From: Heterohyrax brucei | Taxonomy: Eukaryota; Chordata; Mammalia; Hyracoidea; Procaviidae | Length of the DNA: 64,000 nucleotides | Assembly (NCBI GenBank): GCA_028571685.1 | Contig: CM053146.1 | Span: forward strand, 115,233,431 to 115,297,430 | Direction: 5' to 3' | Shown: in pieces, positions 1 through 13,800 of the stretch | Layout: each line of letters starts with the position of its first letter | Position numbering within the stretch: the stretch's first letter is position 1 | Made by a program: the position numbers and the translations under genes | Notes under the pieces: model-generated | Told to the model about the DNA's origin: nothing | The model's database searches: none | What the model saw: only the letters and a program-made list of their open reading frames with translations

Positions 1-1055
1 TGCCTGAAGATGCTTAGAAGTGGAATGATGCTCCAAGGGCTTGAAACATACTGCCAACAAGTTTCTAGAAAGATGGAAACAAATAATGCTTCTCCCAGCA
101 AGGTAGGAGACAGCTTATTTCACTCCACTACTCACAGCTTATCTCAGTCCATTACTCACAGCGTGGAGTATTCTCAGTCACTCCTCCTTAAATATTTGCT
201 AATTTGATTAGTGAAAAACAGTATAATTTTACTTTGTACTTCTTAGGTTACTAGTGGGGTTTAACATTTTTCTAGAAGCTTCTACCTATTTCAGATCACC
301 ATTTTACCTCAGCTTAGTGCCATTACCTATAGGAACAGTTGTTGAATCAATTTCTTTCTCTCCCACAAAAAATCAATATGTGTTCATCAAAATGTATTTG
401 GATACAGGTTTTTATATCCCTCATGGCAAAAATTAATTATTACACACTTGGCAACTTTTATGCATTGAGCTAGGCCACATCTATTTGGGTCATGTTTTAA
501 TAGACTCCGTCTCGCCCTAATATAATAGCATCCCTTGGAATAGGCAATATCAGAAAAATAAGAACCTCCCGGTAGACAGTGAAAGAAATGTCACATCAGG
601 GTCTGGACATTGCTATGACAACCCAGGCTCAATCCATCACCACTGCCAGTGGTATGCATAGCAAAGGAACCTCCTTTGCAGTGTTTAATCTGGGAATTTT
701 AGTATTAAATATATATTTGACATTGAGATCTCATACCTTATTTGCTATTGTCAGGCTTAGTTGACAGACAGCTAAGTTAGCCACTTTTTATAGTCCATTT
801 TGAAAATGAAACTATAAATTTTGAAGCTGGGCTTCATCATTGCAGAGAGAAAAGCTTTTCGAAGCCTATTGTTGAAATATAATGTTTTATAGGATTTATG
901 AGCTCCAGATTCAGGACGATCATTTGCCAAGCACTTAAGGCTGGTTTTGCTGCCCTTTGCTTTTCTTTCCTCCCCTGCAAACACCCTGCCATTAGAAAAG
1001 AAAAATTATGAAGAAGAACTTATTTGATTCAATACAAATATCAGTGTTGGATGGG

Positions 1056-1057
<2 letters not shown>

Positions 1058-1102
<45 letters not shown>

Positions 1103-1116
1103 CGCACACACACACA
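1058..1116. repeat. (CA)n microsatellite
   Basis: About 59 bp of CA dinucleotide with two CG interruptions near the 3' end. It explains the Val/Cys-rich open frame on the opposite strand, which is not a gene. Confidence 0.97.
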
Positions 1117-1979
1117 GAAAAATCCTAAACATTTACTATAAAGATCCCTGAGTAGACAAGGCTGTTTCTTAGTGACAGGCATACTATTTGCTTTTGCAAA
1201 TGAAGTGGGCATCCTGTTTGTTTTGATATTAAATGGATACCCCTGATTCAGAGCAGTGTTTTGAATTTATAACTCCAAGTCTTCTTCCATATGCTTCCAG
1301 CATTCTTTTTGAAATTTTATGATACAGTAAGCTCTGTGATTTGGGCTTGTCTTAGTGCTGTTAATTTTACAAAGAAAATACATTCTTTGAAACTTGTAAT
1401 CACAGTAGCTGTCAAGTGGTAGAAAATGAAGAAAACCACCAGCCAGCATCAGATTTATTAAGCACTCTAGAAGTACGAAATGAATGCAGTTATTTGTCTT
1501 TGAAAGGTTCAGTGTCCACGATCTGGATTTACCCTAATGGACAAGCAGTGGAAGGAGTGATCGTCAGGTCACTATCTCTGTAGCCAGAATACACGTGGTT
1601 GGAACACACTCCGGGTGAGCCACCTATGCAGACCTCCAATTTGTTCATCTTGACTGCAAATGACTTAATTTAACAGTTTTCTAACAAATGCATTGGGTAG
1701 AATGGTGAAGTTTTCTATTAATTTTTTTCTTAAAAGAATCACCAGTGAGAAACCATATTAAGTAGGCTTCTCACTCCATTTGTTTTAAATCACCACCTTT
1801 AATGCATGAATTTCTGAATAGCCTCTGACTCTTCCAAGCACTAAACTGCAGCAGTGAACATGGAATGGGTAGTTCTGATGCTGCATCTGTTGGGCCTGTG
1901 TTGGCTTTGAAAGGTTTTATATGCATAGCTGCATCAGTGCTGTGCTGGTCATCTTGCTGTGGTCCTGGTCTGTTCTTGC

Positions 1980-2215
1980 TTGTTTTTTTTTTGTTTTCAG
2001 TTACACATTTTTTTTAATATGAATGAATGAAAATGTACATTCCCGTATAAATTTGTGTGCCCACCTATATACAGCTCCCACTGCTCTCCCTTCCCAGTGA
2101 CAGCACACTCTTCCTCTCTGCTCCGTACATGTCTTATCCTCCCCAAAAAATTCCTATCCCCTCCTTCCCAGCCACTTCCCTTCTTCCAGTAAGAGGACAG
2201 CAGGATGACATCCTA
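1980..2215 (-). repeat. Possible antisense L1 3'-end fragment
   Basis: A T-rich run leads into a C/T-rich stretch with the same layout as the start of the antisense L1 at 22.3 kb: poly-T, 'acacatt', 'cacctat.ta.a.ctcc', 'gtgacagcacactcttcc'. The match is patchy, so this is tentative. Confidence 0.4.
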
Positions 2216-3966
2216 TAGATGCATAGAATCATGTTTTTAAACATGATTGAACTTTGCATTCAAGTACAATGTACAGAAGATTTTGAAAGCATCATTTTAG
2301 TTTTGGATCCCATGGAAACCATTTTTATCTCCCTACAAGATTTAAGAATCATTAATCAAACATATTAACAGTCATTTCACCTGCTGATAATTTCACCTCC
2401 TATCATGCCATTTGTTTCTTGGTGTTTTTTGGTTATGATATTAACATATTTTCCCTCAAAAAATATTAGCTTTTCACCCGTGCATTCTGGGGATATAATG
2501 AAAACATCTGTTGCATGTCTGTGGCAATGCTGTTTTCACATCTTTTTATGCTTGTGGGTGGATTCTGAGCTGGTCCTTTGTGAAGATATACTTCAAACAA
2601 AATTCAGTAACTGTAAGTCTCACGTTGTGCTGTTCAAATTGCAGGGTTTCACACCTTGACACGAAGCCCTGATGTAAGACTAAGCACTAACTCAGCTCAG
2701 CCAGCCTTGGCTTTGGCAACTTCTAATTTCTTCCTCCTCTTTGTACAACAAGGGTTATATTAAGGTTATTATGCTGTTAGTTATCTAAAATATTTTCTGA
2801 GCAGATAAACCCTCCAACTCATAGTCTGGCTTGTGAATTTTTAGTACAGCTCTGTGACTATTCTCTTTGGTACAGAGTAGAGTATGCGTGTGGAAACACT
2901 ACTTCTGAATTTTTTATAGGTTCGCTCCCCTTGCCGTTCTAGATGCTGTCTTCTACAAAATTTGAGTCATACCTCAACTGTACAAATCCTCTTTTAATGT
3001 TTAGCTGCCCGGAAGTGTGCAGTTGTGGAATACATCTAAATGTCTCCAGTGAAGAAATTGAAGGCATTGGCTTTAACAAAAGAAATAAAATGGCTATGGC
3101 TGAAAAGCATTCTAGGGGTAAACAGACTTCTTTCTTTGCTGCTGAACTGCTGCTCGAGGAAAGCATTTTTAAAAGCACATAGTTTTAGCCTATTTTGTGT
3201 GCGTGTGTATGTGTGTGTGTCTAGAGAAATCAGAGGAAGGGATTCAGTTTTTATGGTCCCTAAGGTTTCAGTATAGAGCTCCTCAGTGTGGGAAACAAAA
3301 TCCAGCTTATCACCCCGAGGCTCCATTGACAGTGTGCTTACAGGAAGGTGAGAATGTTCGCTGAACGGATGGAAAGGGGAGTCACGTGCATGGGAAGGCT
3401 TTTTTATTTCCTTAATGGAAGTTTCACAATATCCTTCCTGAACCCCAGCTCATAGCCAATATTGTATGTACAATAGGCATGTAGTAGACGTCTTTCGGAA
3501 GTTGACGACTGGCCTTCAGTACCACTGACGTCCCATCTTAGGGCTGCCCTTGGAGAGGAACGCAGAGCAAGGAGCGATTCGGTTTGTAAGGCTCCATTCC
3601 ACCTCCCCAAACCCCATCAGAATGCTATACGGCCCTCAGGTCCTGCAGCTTTGGCTCCTGGTGTCAAAACTTGCCCTTGAAGTATTAACTCACATACAGA
3701 CAAATTGGATCTTAAAAACACAGACTCCCCACACCACTTGTATTTTAAGAGACTACAGCCTTAAACTAAAGTAAGGCTGAATTCCAGGCATCAACCTGGA
3801 GGTGATGGGCATGCGGTGGGCTTCTCAGTTACTCAGAAGCCCACCTTGTTGTCCTTGCTCCCTAATTCATAAGGCCCTTTACTAGGCCCAACTTATATTT
3901 CTTGAAAACCTTAATCAGAACATTTCCAAATATGAATTTGGGAATTCTAAATTAACTTGGAGTGGG

Positions 3967-3984
3967 CGAGGCGGGGGGGGGGGT
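3967..3984 (+). repeat. G-rich tract
   Basis: GGCG followed by an 11-base G run and TGG. It is a short low-complexity tract with potential for G-quadruplex pairing. Confidence 0.6.
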
Positions 3985-5664
3985 GGCCTCCCTGGGTTTT
4001 GTAAGTCCTCAGCAGGCCTAACCTCATACACAGTGGACGGTTCCCTTTTCTAGCACCATAGTCCATTATATTTATCCAGAGCCAGACTTGACTTAACCAC
4101 AAGGTGCTTTGCTACTGGCAGTAAAATGCTTTTGATTTTACTGGATATGGAAGGTAATATTTCCATTTGGCACTTCTCCCTTTAGCCCTGTTCAGGATTT
4201 CAGCTAGCTCTGCAGAGTGCTAGCAAGTGTCATGCTTATTAAAAAACTTTATTAATCAGAGTAGAGTGCTATTTGGCAGTTAGATTCTAATGAGGATGAA
4301 GAGCTAAATTTTGTTCAAAGGTAAAGGTCATCAAGTGGTGCTAGCATAACTTCTCTGAAGTGTGTGAGCTTGGACGTTCTCAGAGTTTCCCGATAAGTTT
4401 CATCTGGAAGTATGCGTGCTGTATTTAGGATGAACTAGCACGGAAAAGGTTTCCAATAACACCATTTCAGCACACATACATTCCATGAGTGTTAATAAGC
4501 CAAGCACATTACTGCTTGGCTAGACAATCCTTGCAGGAATGGATGGCAGCACGATGCTGCAGCAATCCCCGAATGACAGGCAGGAGGCCCTGAGAACATG
4601 TCGCAGTGCTTCCTGGAGGGAACTTCAAAAACTGATAGAAATTTATTTAAACAGTGAGCTCTGTGTGTGATACCTGGAAATGGCGAAGTAGCTGGCATGA
4701 ACCCATTAGGGGTATATCTGCTATGTTCGGCTTACGAGCCTGGAGGAAGTAGAAGAAGGAATAGGTTCTCCAGGAAGCAGCTAAGGATGCTGTGGAGTGG
4801 TTGTGATTCTGACCTTTCTCGCGTACCCTTGTGTCTATATTCTCCCTACGTCACATAGCGACCCTCTTCCATCCTTAAGTAGCAACATCGCTTCTTCTTT
4901 TTTCCTTCCCACCTCTCACTGCACACTTTCTGAAATTACTTTCTTATTTCCCACTCTCCTAAAAGCTTGTTTATTAAACATATGCTAGATGAAGGCAGTG
5001 CGCCAAGTTCTACAGAAAAGCTAAGAATGATTGAACTCATATTGTTTAGCCAATCATGGTTGGGGATCAAAGATTTAAAAATAAGTAAATAAGCCTCCAC
5101 AAGGTTGCAGGGAGTGGGAATCAACTCAAAAGCAACAGGTACAGTGGGTGACATCATGCAGAGGAAGATGAGAATCACAGGTATAAGGTACTATGGGAAT
5201 TCCAAGGCAAGAAAGACTGCTTTCTGCCAGAAAAGCTTCCCTAAGATAGCCTGTGTTGGAAACAAAGCACATCTGAATTCATGTTTCTCTCCACCTGCAA
5301 GACGAACATGTCAGCCAGGGCCCCATCGTCTGTCACCTGGACTTCTCCAACAACCTCTGGTCTGCCTTCCACAGAAGAGTCAAATTCAAGTTATGTCACT
5401 TACTGGATGAAAAACTAACATCATCTCATTTCATGTAGAGTAAAATCCAAGAATTTTGCCCAGTCCAGCAAGGTTGGGAGGGTCTCAGCCTTGCCTATCT
5501 ACTCTGCTTCTTTGTTTACTACTTGCTCTTGTGAACATTAAATGTCAGCCACATGTATGTTCCTTCTCTTCCTTTCTTTCTCATCCAGCAAGCAAATTCT
5601 CTCCTTGGCATTAGCTGTCTTCTCTCCCTGGAGGACTCCTCCTGGAGATGCTTCCCACTGGTTT

Positions 5665-5814
5665 AAATATACCAGCTCATTTAATCTTCAGAACAAAAAT
5701 ATGAGCTCTTAAACGATTGTTATCCCCATTTCACTGATAGGGAAGTTATGTTACCCGCTCAAAAGAGAGGAATCGGAAGTGGCAGAGCCAAGATTTGAAC
5801 CCACATAGTCTGAT
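5665..5814 (+). repeat. MIR SINE
   Basis: The order of MIR landmarks is clear: 'ctcatttaatcttcagaac', 'ttatccccatttcactgat', 'gtggcagagccaagatttga', then 'acccacatagtctg'. Orientation is + by these consensus landmarks. Confidence 0.85.
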
Positions 5815-5830
5815 TTTGTCTCACTTACTT

Positions 5831-6035
5831 TGGACGTGTTATCAGGAAGGACCAATCCCTGGAGGACATTGTGCTTGTAAAGAATAAGGTCAGCAAAAGA
5901 GAGGAAGACCCCAGTGAGATGGACTGATAGAGTGGCTACAATAGTAGGCTCAAATATAGCAATGACTGTGAGGACAGCAGAGGACCATGCAACATTTTCT
6001 CCTATTTTACATAAATGAGGTCGCCATGAGTTCAA
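5831..6035 (+). mobile_element. RTE (BovB-type) LINE 3' end, sense orientation
   Basis: This matches the reverse complement of the RTE 3' region seen at 47.3, 58.1 and 63.8 kb: 'gaggaagaccccagtgagat', 'gactgatagagtggct', 'ggctcaaatatagcaatgac', and a degraded terminal 'ggtcgccatgagt'. It is the only RTE piece found in the same orientation as the host gene. It abuts a MIR. Confidence 0.8.
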
Positions 6036-6816
6036 ACTAAACAGAGCCTGCGCTCTTATTCGTGGTCACAGTTTCAAGCCTCAGTGGCTAAGTGTGGAAT
6101 GGCAATTAAAAAACCAAGAAGATAGGAGGGACAAGTAGATTTGAAAGGAGATAAAAGGAGGTTGCTTCTGGACAAGTTGAGTGTAAGATGTTGATACATT
6201 TCAGGTGCAAATGTGGAGCAAAGATTGAAGCATGGTTCTTTGACCTGCCATACAGGGCACAGTGAGAGATATGTGTCTTCGTGCAGGCAGGTTATCCTGA
6301 AGACCTGCCACTTGCAAGATGTTCCAGTGATCATTTGCTGAGTGAATGGATAAATAAATGGATGAATGAGAGATGGAATATGATTATCAAAGCCTTAAGA
6401 GTACACTAACTCCAAGGGTGATAATGTGAGTGAGAAGAGAAGCAGCTGAAGAATATTAGAGAAGGTCCATGGTTAGAGACTAGTCAGAAGGACACTGAAG
6501 GAAACAGACTGGGACTGAAGTAGGAAGAGAGGACAGTTTGGCGTGATAGGAACAAACAAGAGACTCATGTGGAAGCTTGCTTGCCAGTGTCTAGTCCTGC
6601 AGAGAGGTTAGCAAGGGCATTGTTGAGTCTCCAGAGAGGCGTTTCAGCAGTAATAAAAGTACAGACCACATCATCCTTAGCAAAAGAAAGGATGGAAGAT
6701 TGCAAAAGGAGAAAATAGGCAATTGTTTATAAATTGTTACAAAGAAAAAATATAGGAAGACAGGGGACAACAGCTTGGGGGAGCAGTCAAAGCTACTGGA
6801 TGGTAGTAACAACTCA

Positions 6817-6970
6817 CAAAACCAAAAACTAAGCTTCTTGCCATCAAGTTGATTCTGACTCATAGAGGCCCTATGGGACAGAACAGAACTGCCCCATAGA
6901 GTTTCTAAGGAGCAGCTGGTAGATTCGAACTGCTGACCTTTGGGTTAGCAGCTGAGCTCTTAGCCACAAG
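6817..6970 (-). repeat. AfroSINE
   Basis: Full-length minus-orientation copy. It runs from 'ccatcaagttgattctgact' through 'cagaacagaactgccccata' and 'gattcgaactgctgaccttt' to 'ggttagcagctgagctctta'. The 'gattcgaactgctg' stretch is the complement of the RNA polymerase III B box. Confidence 0.92.
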
Positions 6971-6999
6971 TCACAAAAGTCCTTCAGCTGCTCCTGAGA

Positions 7000-9760
7000 C
7001 TAGAGAATGAGGAATAGAGTTTTCTGAGCCTCCGAGGCAGTGTGCATGTTTACACATGTACTGACAGTGCGGTGGCGGCCACGCTACATAACCCAGGACC
7101 GCAGCAGCCCTTGCAGCGTCACGTTCAGACTGTGCCCCTGCAGAGACTCTCACAGGGCAAGTGCGTGGGACACCAGCTAGTTCTCTTCATTTGGCAGTAC
7201 CCTCGTTTAAACAAGGGTGTGAAGTCATGACACCATCAGGATGCTGGTTTTATACAGAAGCAAGAATTACTTCTCCACTGACGAGTATTTGTGGCTCTCA
7301 GAAGCTGTTTAAAAAAAAAAAAGAAAAAAAGGGCTCCCTCCACCCCCATCTTCAGACATTTCTACATCTGTCTTCCCAGCTGTGAGCTGCTGAATTCCAG
7401 GGTGCAAGACCAAGAAGTGGGAGGGGCACACAAATAAAGATTACATGGTGCTTAAGTACAAATCTTGGTTTATTGTGTGTCCACAGCACATGCCTTCAAA
7501 CTCAAGTGTGCACTGCTTTCGTTTTCAGTGTCTTTCTGTAAGCCTTAATAGTATTAAGCATGTGTTTTAATAAATATTTTGTTTGCCATTTCCCCATTAA
7601 TATTCATAGGGAATGGAGCACTTTGGGCTTTGTGATTTCTAATAAACATTGATGGTGTTGCTAGTTTGTTCTGAGCATTCAGTATGCTCCATCAAAATGG
7701 CAGCTCTAATTAGGTTCCTTGAATTAGCTAATGGATTTTGAGAAAGATAGCTTAGAAAGCTCTTACAGCTGTCCAAGATATTCCTGCCATGGCAGAAAGA
7801 CAAAAGGGCCCTGGAAGCTACAGACTTCAGAGCTTTAGAAATGCAGCTGACAGTTAAAAAGATAAATTACATTCATATTTTTCCAGTGAAAGTCCTAATA
7901 CTGAGTTAATGTTATTCCTGTAGCAAGCGTCCATTAGGAAGCTCATTTTATTATGAGGATGCATTTTGACCATTAGCTCTTTTTCTTTTGCCTCTCCCCA
8001 CTCTCCACTCTTTTGCTCCCTCCAATTCCCCAGATATTTTGGACACAGTATTAAAAAGCTCCTTTGAAGAACAGAAATTAGTCCTTTTTCTTTTTGGGTG
8101 GGTTATAAATTTAAAAGCTCCCTTAGACATACAGTATTTAAAGAAATGTTGAGGTAGGTAGTATATAAGGAAGTAGTATAGAGATTCAGTTTAAGCCTTT
8201 ATGGCTTGTAGAATTTGAATTTAAAAAAAAAATCAGTGAGATTGTTTGCACTTGGATAAGAGATGATTTTGTTGGAGAATAGGAAGTATGTGGAATAAAA
8301 TGCCTCGTCCTCATGTGGCACATACAAAATAATACAGTGCCATCCATCATGGTCTTCTCTACTTCCTAAGTACATGTTTCTTTAACAAATAGTGAACTAC
8401 TGACATCTGAAGGACTACACTTAATATATCTGCAAACTGGGAAAAAAAAAATAGTTGTTAGTAGAATGGACAGTAATAAATTTTGTGGTGAATAGCAGAA
8501 ATCAGGAAAGAAAGCGCAGTCATCCCAAACCTCCTCTTGGCTGGATATGCGAGCCCTCATTAACTTTGTAACTGTGCTCCGTGCAACTTTTTGCTTCAGT
8601 GTGTCCATTTAGACAACTCTAATAGCTGGCACTTTTTTAATCTGAAAACTTCCATTTCTCTAGTAGCTCGGTAAATCCATTAGGGAACTGTTTCTTGGGT
8701 TAATGTTCAGCCATCAAATTCTGCTTTCCCAAATTGTATCTTTGTGTCTCTTCTGCTTTTCTCTTCCCTCCTGCCTTTTGGCCTTTTTCTTTTATTTTTG
8801 TGTTTATCTCCTCTGCTCATTAGTATCTTTACCAAACAAGGGACTAGGCAAGCAAAGGAATGTGAAACTAAGCCAATTAATTGGATTATTGTTTACAGTG
8901 TTAGGAAAACACAGATTGAGAAAGCAACTAAAGTTGTTGGTTTAAATGAGATTTTTTCAAAATCATCTGTAGTGTCTATTTCTCGTGCTGTTCCAACCTC
9001 CTTATTTCTTCAGATAATTGATAACTGACTAAAATGTGTTGCTAATAAAGCTGTTGAAAGCAGGGAAGAATTTTTTTTAAAAGGCAATGTTGATATAACA
9101 TATAGATTTCAGATCAGACAGCTGCTTTGCCTCTGTGTGATATAAATAAGATGGATAAGCATTGTTACATGAAGTGCTAACAGAAAAAAATAGAAAGAAA
9201 CTCAATTATTCCTCACACATGACTTCACCGTGATGGATAAAAGGCATAATTGACATCATGTTTATTGAAATAACCAGTGACTGTCACACTCTGGGGAGGC
9301 TACTGAAAGCAGGAGGAAGGCATGTTTTTTATTCATTTTTACTGTGTGTTATTTAAAGAGTCCAACTGTCAGCAACATTGTGCCTGATTTTCCCTCTGCC
9401 TTGATATTTCACAACTCATTCACTTTCCAGATCAGGAGGACAGCTACAGATTGCTCCATGGCAGGCACTGAGAGGCTGCCATTACCTTGCCTGAATGGGA
9501 CACTGGCTGTTTATTAAGATTCTGTGATGACTTCCTCTTAAAGTGCCAAAGAAAAAAAAAGTCTTTGTCATCCTATCACTGGTTCATTTCATTTGTCTTT
9601 TTACCCTCAAATTTGGCAGCCTGTGCCCTTTTCCTAATGGAAAATGTATCACTATATTAATAATGTGTTATACTTCATCGTTAGTTAATGGTAATAGTTA
9701 GAAGAGAGCTCTGGTTTGAGAAAATGCAGTTTTCAAACTGAAGGAGTCTCAGTGTCCCAT
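7000..9760. other. Repeat-poor unique intronic segment
   Basis: Apart from short poly-A/T runs (about 7310-7329, 8221-8232, 9072-9080) I see no recognisable interspersed repeat and no coding exon in about 2.7 kb. The absence of SINEs here contrasts with the flanks. Confidence 0.5.
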
Positions 9761-9770
9761 TACTTTGACT

Positions 9771-9928
9771 TACGGTGGCACCCTGGTGCTACAACTGCTA
9801 ATCAAAAGGTCAGCAGCTCAGATCCATCAGGTGTTCACTGGAAACTCTATAGGCCACTTCCACTCTGTCCTTCAGTGTAGCTGTGAGTCAGCATCGACTC
9901 AGTGGCACTGGGTTTGTTTTTTGTTTTT
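9771..9928 (+). repeat. AfroSINE
   Basis: The tRNA-like head 'ggtggcaccctggtgctaca' is followed by 'ctaatcaaaaggtcagcagc', 'ctggaaactctataggcc' and the RTE-like tail 'gtgagtcagcatcgactca'. A short spacer separates it from an oppositely oriented AfroSINE. Confidence 0.88.
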
Positions 9929-9954
9929 TATCACATGCAGTAGCCAGCACCTTC

Positions 9955-10160
9955 TCGTTGTTCTTTGCCATCAAGTCAGTTTCCACTCATGATGAGTCCA
10001 TGTGTGCAGAATAGGATGCTCCACAGGTTTTCAAGGTCGTGGGCTTTCAGAAGTAGATCATCAGACCTGTCATCCAAGGTGTCTCTAGGTGGGTTTGAAC
10101 CACCAGCCTTTTGGCTAGTAGTGGAGCACTTAGCTGTTCCCCTAGCCCACCAAGGATAGC
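9955..10160 (-). repeat. AfroSINE, long variant
   Basis: Minus-orientation copy of a longer AfroSINE type that carries the internal 'tcagaagtagatcatcagac' module and ends in 'ggtttgaaccaccagccttt' and 'ggagcacttagct'. It forms an inverted pair with the copy just upstream. Confidence 0.85.
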
Positions 10161-10599
10161 TAACAAACAGGGCTTTGGAAATGCAAGATGACTTTCGCCA
10201 GTGGTCTAGTCAATCATTTAGTTTGAACTGTGTAGACTCCCCAAAAATCATGGAATATAGGTATTAAAAAAAAAACATAGAGACCAACTCGTTCAGCCAG
10301 TTCATTTCATAGGTTAGGGTATATGGTATCAGAGTGAAAAAGACTCCTTGGAGTTACGTTGAGATAAGCGTAATTCTGGTTTGGTACAGTCCTCTTTGAA
10401 GTCTTCCAGTAACACCACATTTTGCCTTTTAAGAAAAATTGGCAAGAGAAGATTTTCAAATCCTGTGTCTTCGTTTCTCGTGATTCCCCGACACGCCCCT
10501 TTCTCCCACCTTTCCTACCATTTGGCCCTTTCAAGTTTCGGCCCTTTCGTATCAGTGTCCCTGTCCCTTCCTCCTGGCCTGCCGGGTCACACCTCCTGC

Positions 10600-10872
10600 T
10601 TATTCTTCCTCTCCATTTATTTATTTACTTTTTCGGTGAGGTGTTGCCTGACTTCCCCTAGCCGAATTAATCATTCTCTCCTGAGCTACCACAGGACTTC
10701 ATTATACTTCATGATACTTCCTCATAATAATTGCCACATTACATTGTGATTATTGTTTATATCTCCATCTCCCCCACTAGACTGTGAAATCCCTGATGGT
10801 CAGGTCTGGATCTTAATCACCTTTCCATCCCCAGGGCCAGGGACACAGGAATACTCAAAATAAATAAAAGTT
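10600..10872 (+). repeat. L2 LINE 3' end
   Basis: L2 3'-end landmarks occur in order: 'ttgcctgacttcccctag', 'acattgtgattattgttta', 'cccccactagactgtgaaat', 'ccccagggccagggacacag' and 'aaataaataaaag'. Confidence 0.8.
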
Positions 10873-10899
10873 TAAATAAACATACACACCAGAAATCAG

Positions 10900-13800
10900 G
10901 AAGAGTAGGTTATTAGGCAGCTTTTATCAAAGCAATTGGTGATCTACATTTGATACTAGTCTTTATTTTCTATTTCATTCTGAAAGGCATAGCAAGGATC
11001 TGTAACAATCCACAGGAGATGATAATATAAGCTGACAGCTATCTCATAAATCCCTGATGTCAAAAGGTCAGCCTGAGGTTACCGGGTTACCGGAGCTCAC
11101 TTTACATCCAGGCAAATGAGAGCTAAGTGATGCTCTTAGAGTTGATGCCTGCTGGAACCCAAGTAGATGTTAACTTATTATGCAGATGTTCTGAGCTGAG
11201 AATCTGTTTGGACTGGGTAGGTGTCATAACCCTGTTTAAACTGCGGAACATCTCTAGATTCAAGAATCTGGATGTGAAAGGAATTAAAGGAACTTAGATA
11301 ATATCAAAATAGAAGTTCTTAGTCATTTCTTATACCTAGCTTTCTTTATGCTAATTATATCAGAATATTGCCTATATAATTCTATGTTTGTGAGATAATA
11401 TGCTTTACCACCAGATGTGTAATCATTAGTATATACTCCACAGTCACAGTAACATACCTGTGTGACCAAGTAGTCCCCTCTGGGTGTTTGAACAATTCAT
11501 TGTATGCCACTTTACTGTATATGAAGGCAAGGATTAATTTATATGTATCTATGGATTTAGGCAGTTTTGCCTCCTAATATCTAAAAGAAAAAAAACTTTG
11601 CATGAGTAGGTAATTACTGTTTTAATCTGCTGCCCTTTTGTTATCACAGCACAATCTCGCCTATTCTGACTGGTACCATCCCCTAAATAAAAAACACTAT
11701 CCATGCATTAAAACATTTGGACATTCCCTATTTTCCCTGAAAGTTATATAGTCAATTAAGACTTACTTCTTTACTGTCCAAAAGGAAAGCTGTTAGGAAT
11801 CAGGGACCTTTGATGGTATTCCATGATCCCCTGGGAAGAGTGAGGACTTCTGTGTTGTTTCCTATGAGGATGAGGGAATTTCACATAGAACTAGGGTGTT
11901 TCCGAGGTTTCATGGCTTGCAGCCCACAAAGGCTTATTTTCTCCAGAACTGACCCTGAAAATTTAATCCACATCTAAATGTCAGATATGTAGTCTTAAAA
12001 CCCAAGCTATATTTGATTTAAACTTGGAAGATGATGATTTTATCTTGCAGGTCCCCCAGTAGTGGGGGGAGAAGCTCTATTTGCAAGTGTTTATATATGT
12101 GTGCTTACATGTATGAAATACCTATTTCCTCAAATATTTCTCTTAACCTGTCTTTCGTTCAACTTAAGAGCCTGAAGAAGAATTAATACAAGTTTTATAG
12201 ATTTCCTGCATTTACGTTTTTCCAACATTTTGCAAATCTCACTTTGGTCATAAAATTCTTCCAGAAAACTTAATTTTCCAAAAGGAGCCAAGTGTTAAAT
12301 AAGGTTAGTTTCTAAGGTGGTCACATGAGAAAAAAAGTTATGTATATTTCAAAATTAATCTTGAAAAACACTGTAAGAAAAGGCTGCGTTGGGCCCTACA
12401 TGTAATCTACGCTAAGCCCACCCAACACTCCTTCTTTTAGCACTGAATTATGTGGTTGCTCCTCTTGTTGATCACAAGCTGAAGAGGTCGGCTTGTATAT
12501 GAGGGGCCATGGTATACAAATAATGGCTGTCTGTAAACCCTGGCATCACCTTCTGCCGAAGAAACTGTTTATGTTATCAGAAGGACTTACAAACTGACAT
12601 CAACCAAGAGAGGCCAGCTTAGCTCATGTGCAAGGGCACATATGTTCATTAAATTGAATGGCCAATGGAAAAGCTACCACTACCTAAATTTTTACTTATA
12701 TGGTTGGGGTTTTTTTGTTTGCTTTGTTTTGTTGTTGTCGTTAATTCCAAATATTTGGATTTGCATAAATTAAGGACAATTGTGATGCAACCTCATTCTA
12801 CTTTACCCTTGTGAGAGCAGCTAGAACTACTTATGTTACAGGGCCTGATGTCATTGTTGTCACTGAGAAAAGATTCAGTGGATAACTAGTTTCAAGTCTT
12901 TTGGGAGGGGGGAGTTGTGTATGCTTGCTTTGTAGTAAAAATGAAGAGCTTCTTTTGCCATCATGCAGTGTGAACTTTTCAACTGTATTTTAAAAGCTTT
13001 CGCTTTTAACAATAAGAATTAACATATGAAACACTTGATAAATTTTTTCTGTGACTCCCCCCAACAGTTTGTATTGTTAATAATACTGGCAAAATGGACT
13101 AAGGCAAAATACATGTTTATAGATATATTTGAATATGTACTGTGTTTGTGTAAATCACTCAAGCCTCAAAAATATTATACTGTGCTAGAGGAAATAGAAT
13201 ACTCTGCTAAATATGAATAGCTCAAATGGATATTTTATGACTAATGGCAAAACCATCTTCTGAAAGTTGAACACTGCAAGGAGCTCAATGTATAGTATCT
13301 GAACAATGCAATTATGCGTTACAGACTTGTAATGGGAAGTTGAAGCTGTGAATAATAACTTGTGTGTTGTTGAGTTGTAAATAACACTGTCACTGCCACT
13401 CATAAGGAATTTCCATATCTGCTAGCAGTGGTAGCAGGAAAGTAGAATGTTCTGATTTTAGAGTGGTCTCGCATTGTCTCAGATGATAAAGAGCAAAGTT
13501 AAAGATGTGCGTTTTTCAGAAAAGGAGATGACATTGATCTTATGGTGATTCTCAGTCCCAACAATCAATCACATGGGAGAAAGTTGCCCTAGATGAATCA
13601 ATGAGATTACTTTCCACCGCAGATGGTAGTGCTGGTTCATGGCGTGAGTGAAAATGCTCACCATTATGCAATCAGAAGTACCAGGGAAGAAGGCCTTTCT
13701 TTCTTTATGCTCCACCGCTGTGGCTTCACTCATGGAGGTCAAGGTGCAGTCCAGAGTCAAGGTTTCAAAGACAGATCTTCAAACTATTGGAGTCGAAGAG

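Noticed and set aside
1006-1212. Open frame with a long Cys/Val alternation on the minus strand
   Set aside because: It is the translation of the (CA)n microsatellite.
10381-10749. 122-codon + strand frame
   Set aside because: It overlaps L2-derived and C/T-rich sequence, has no domain, and is of a length expected by chance.
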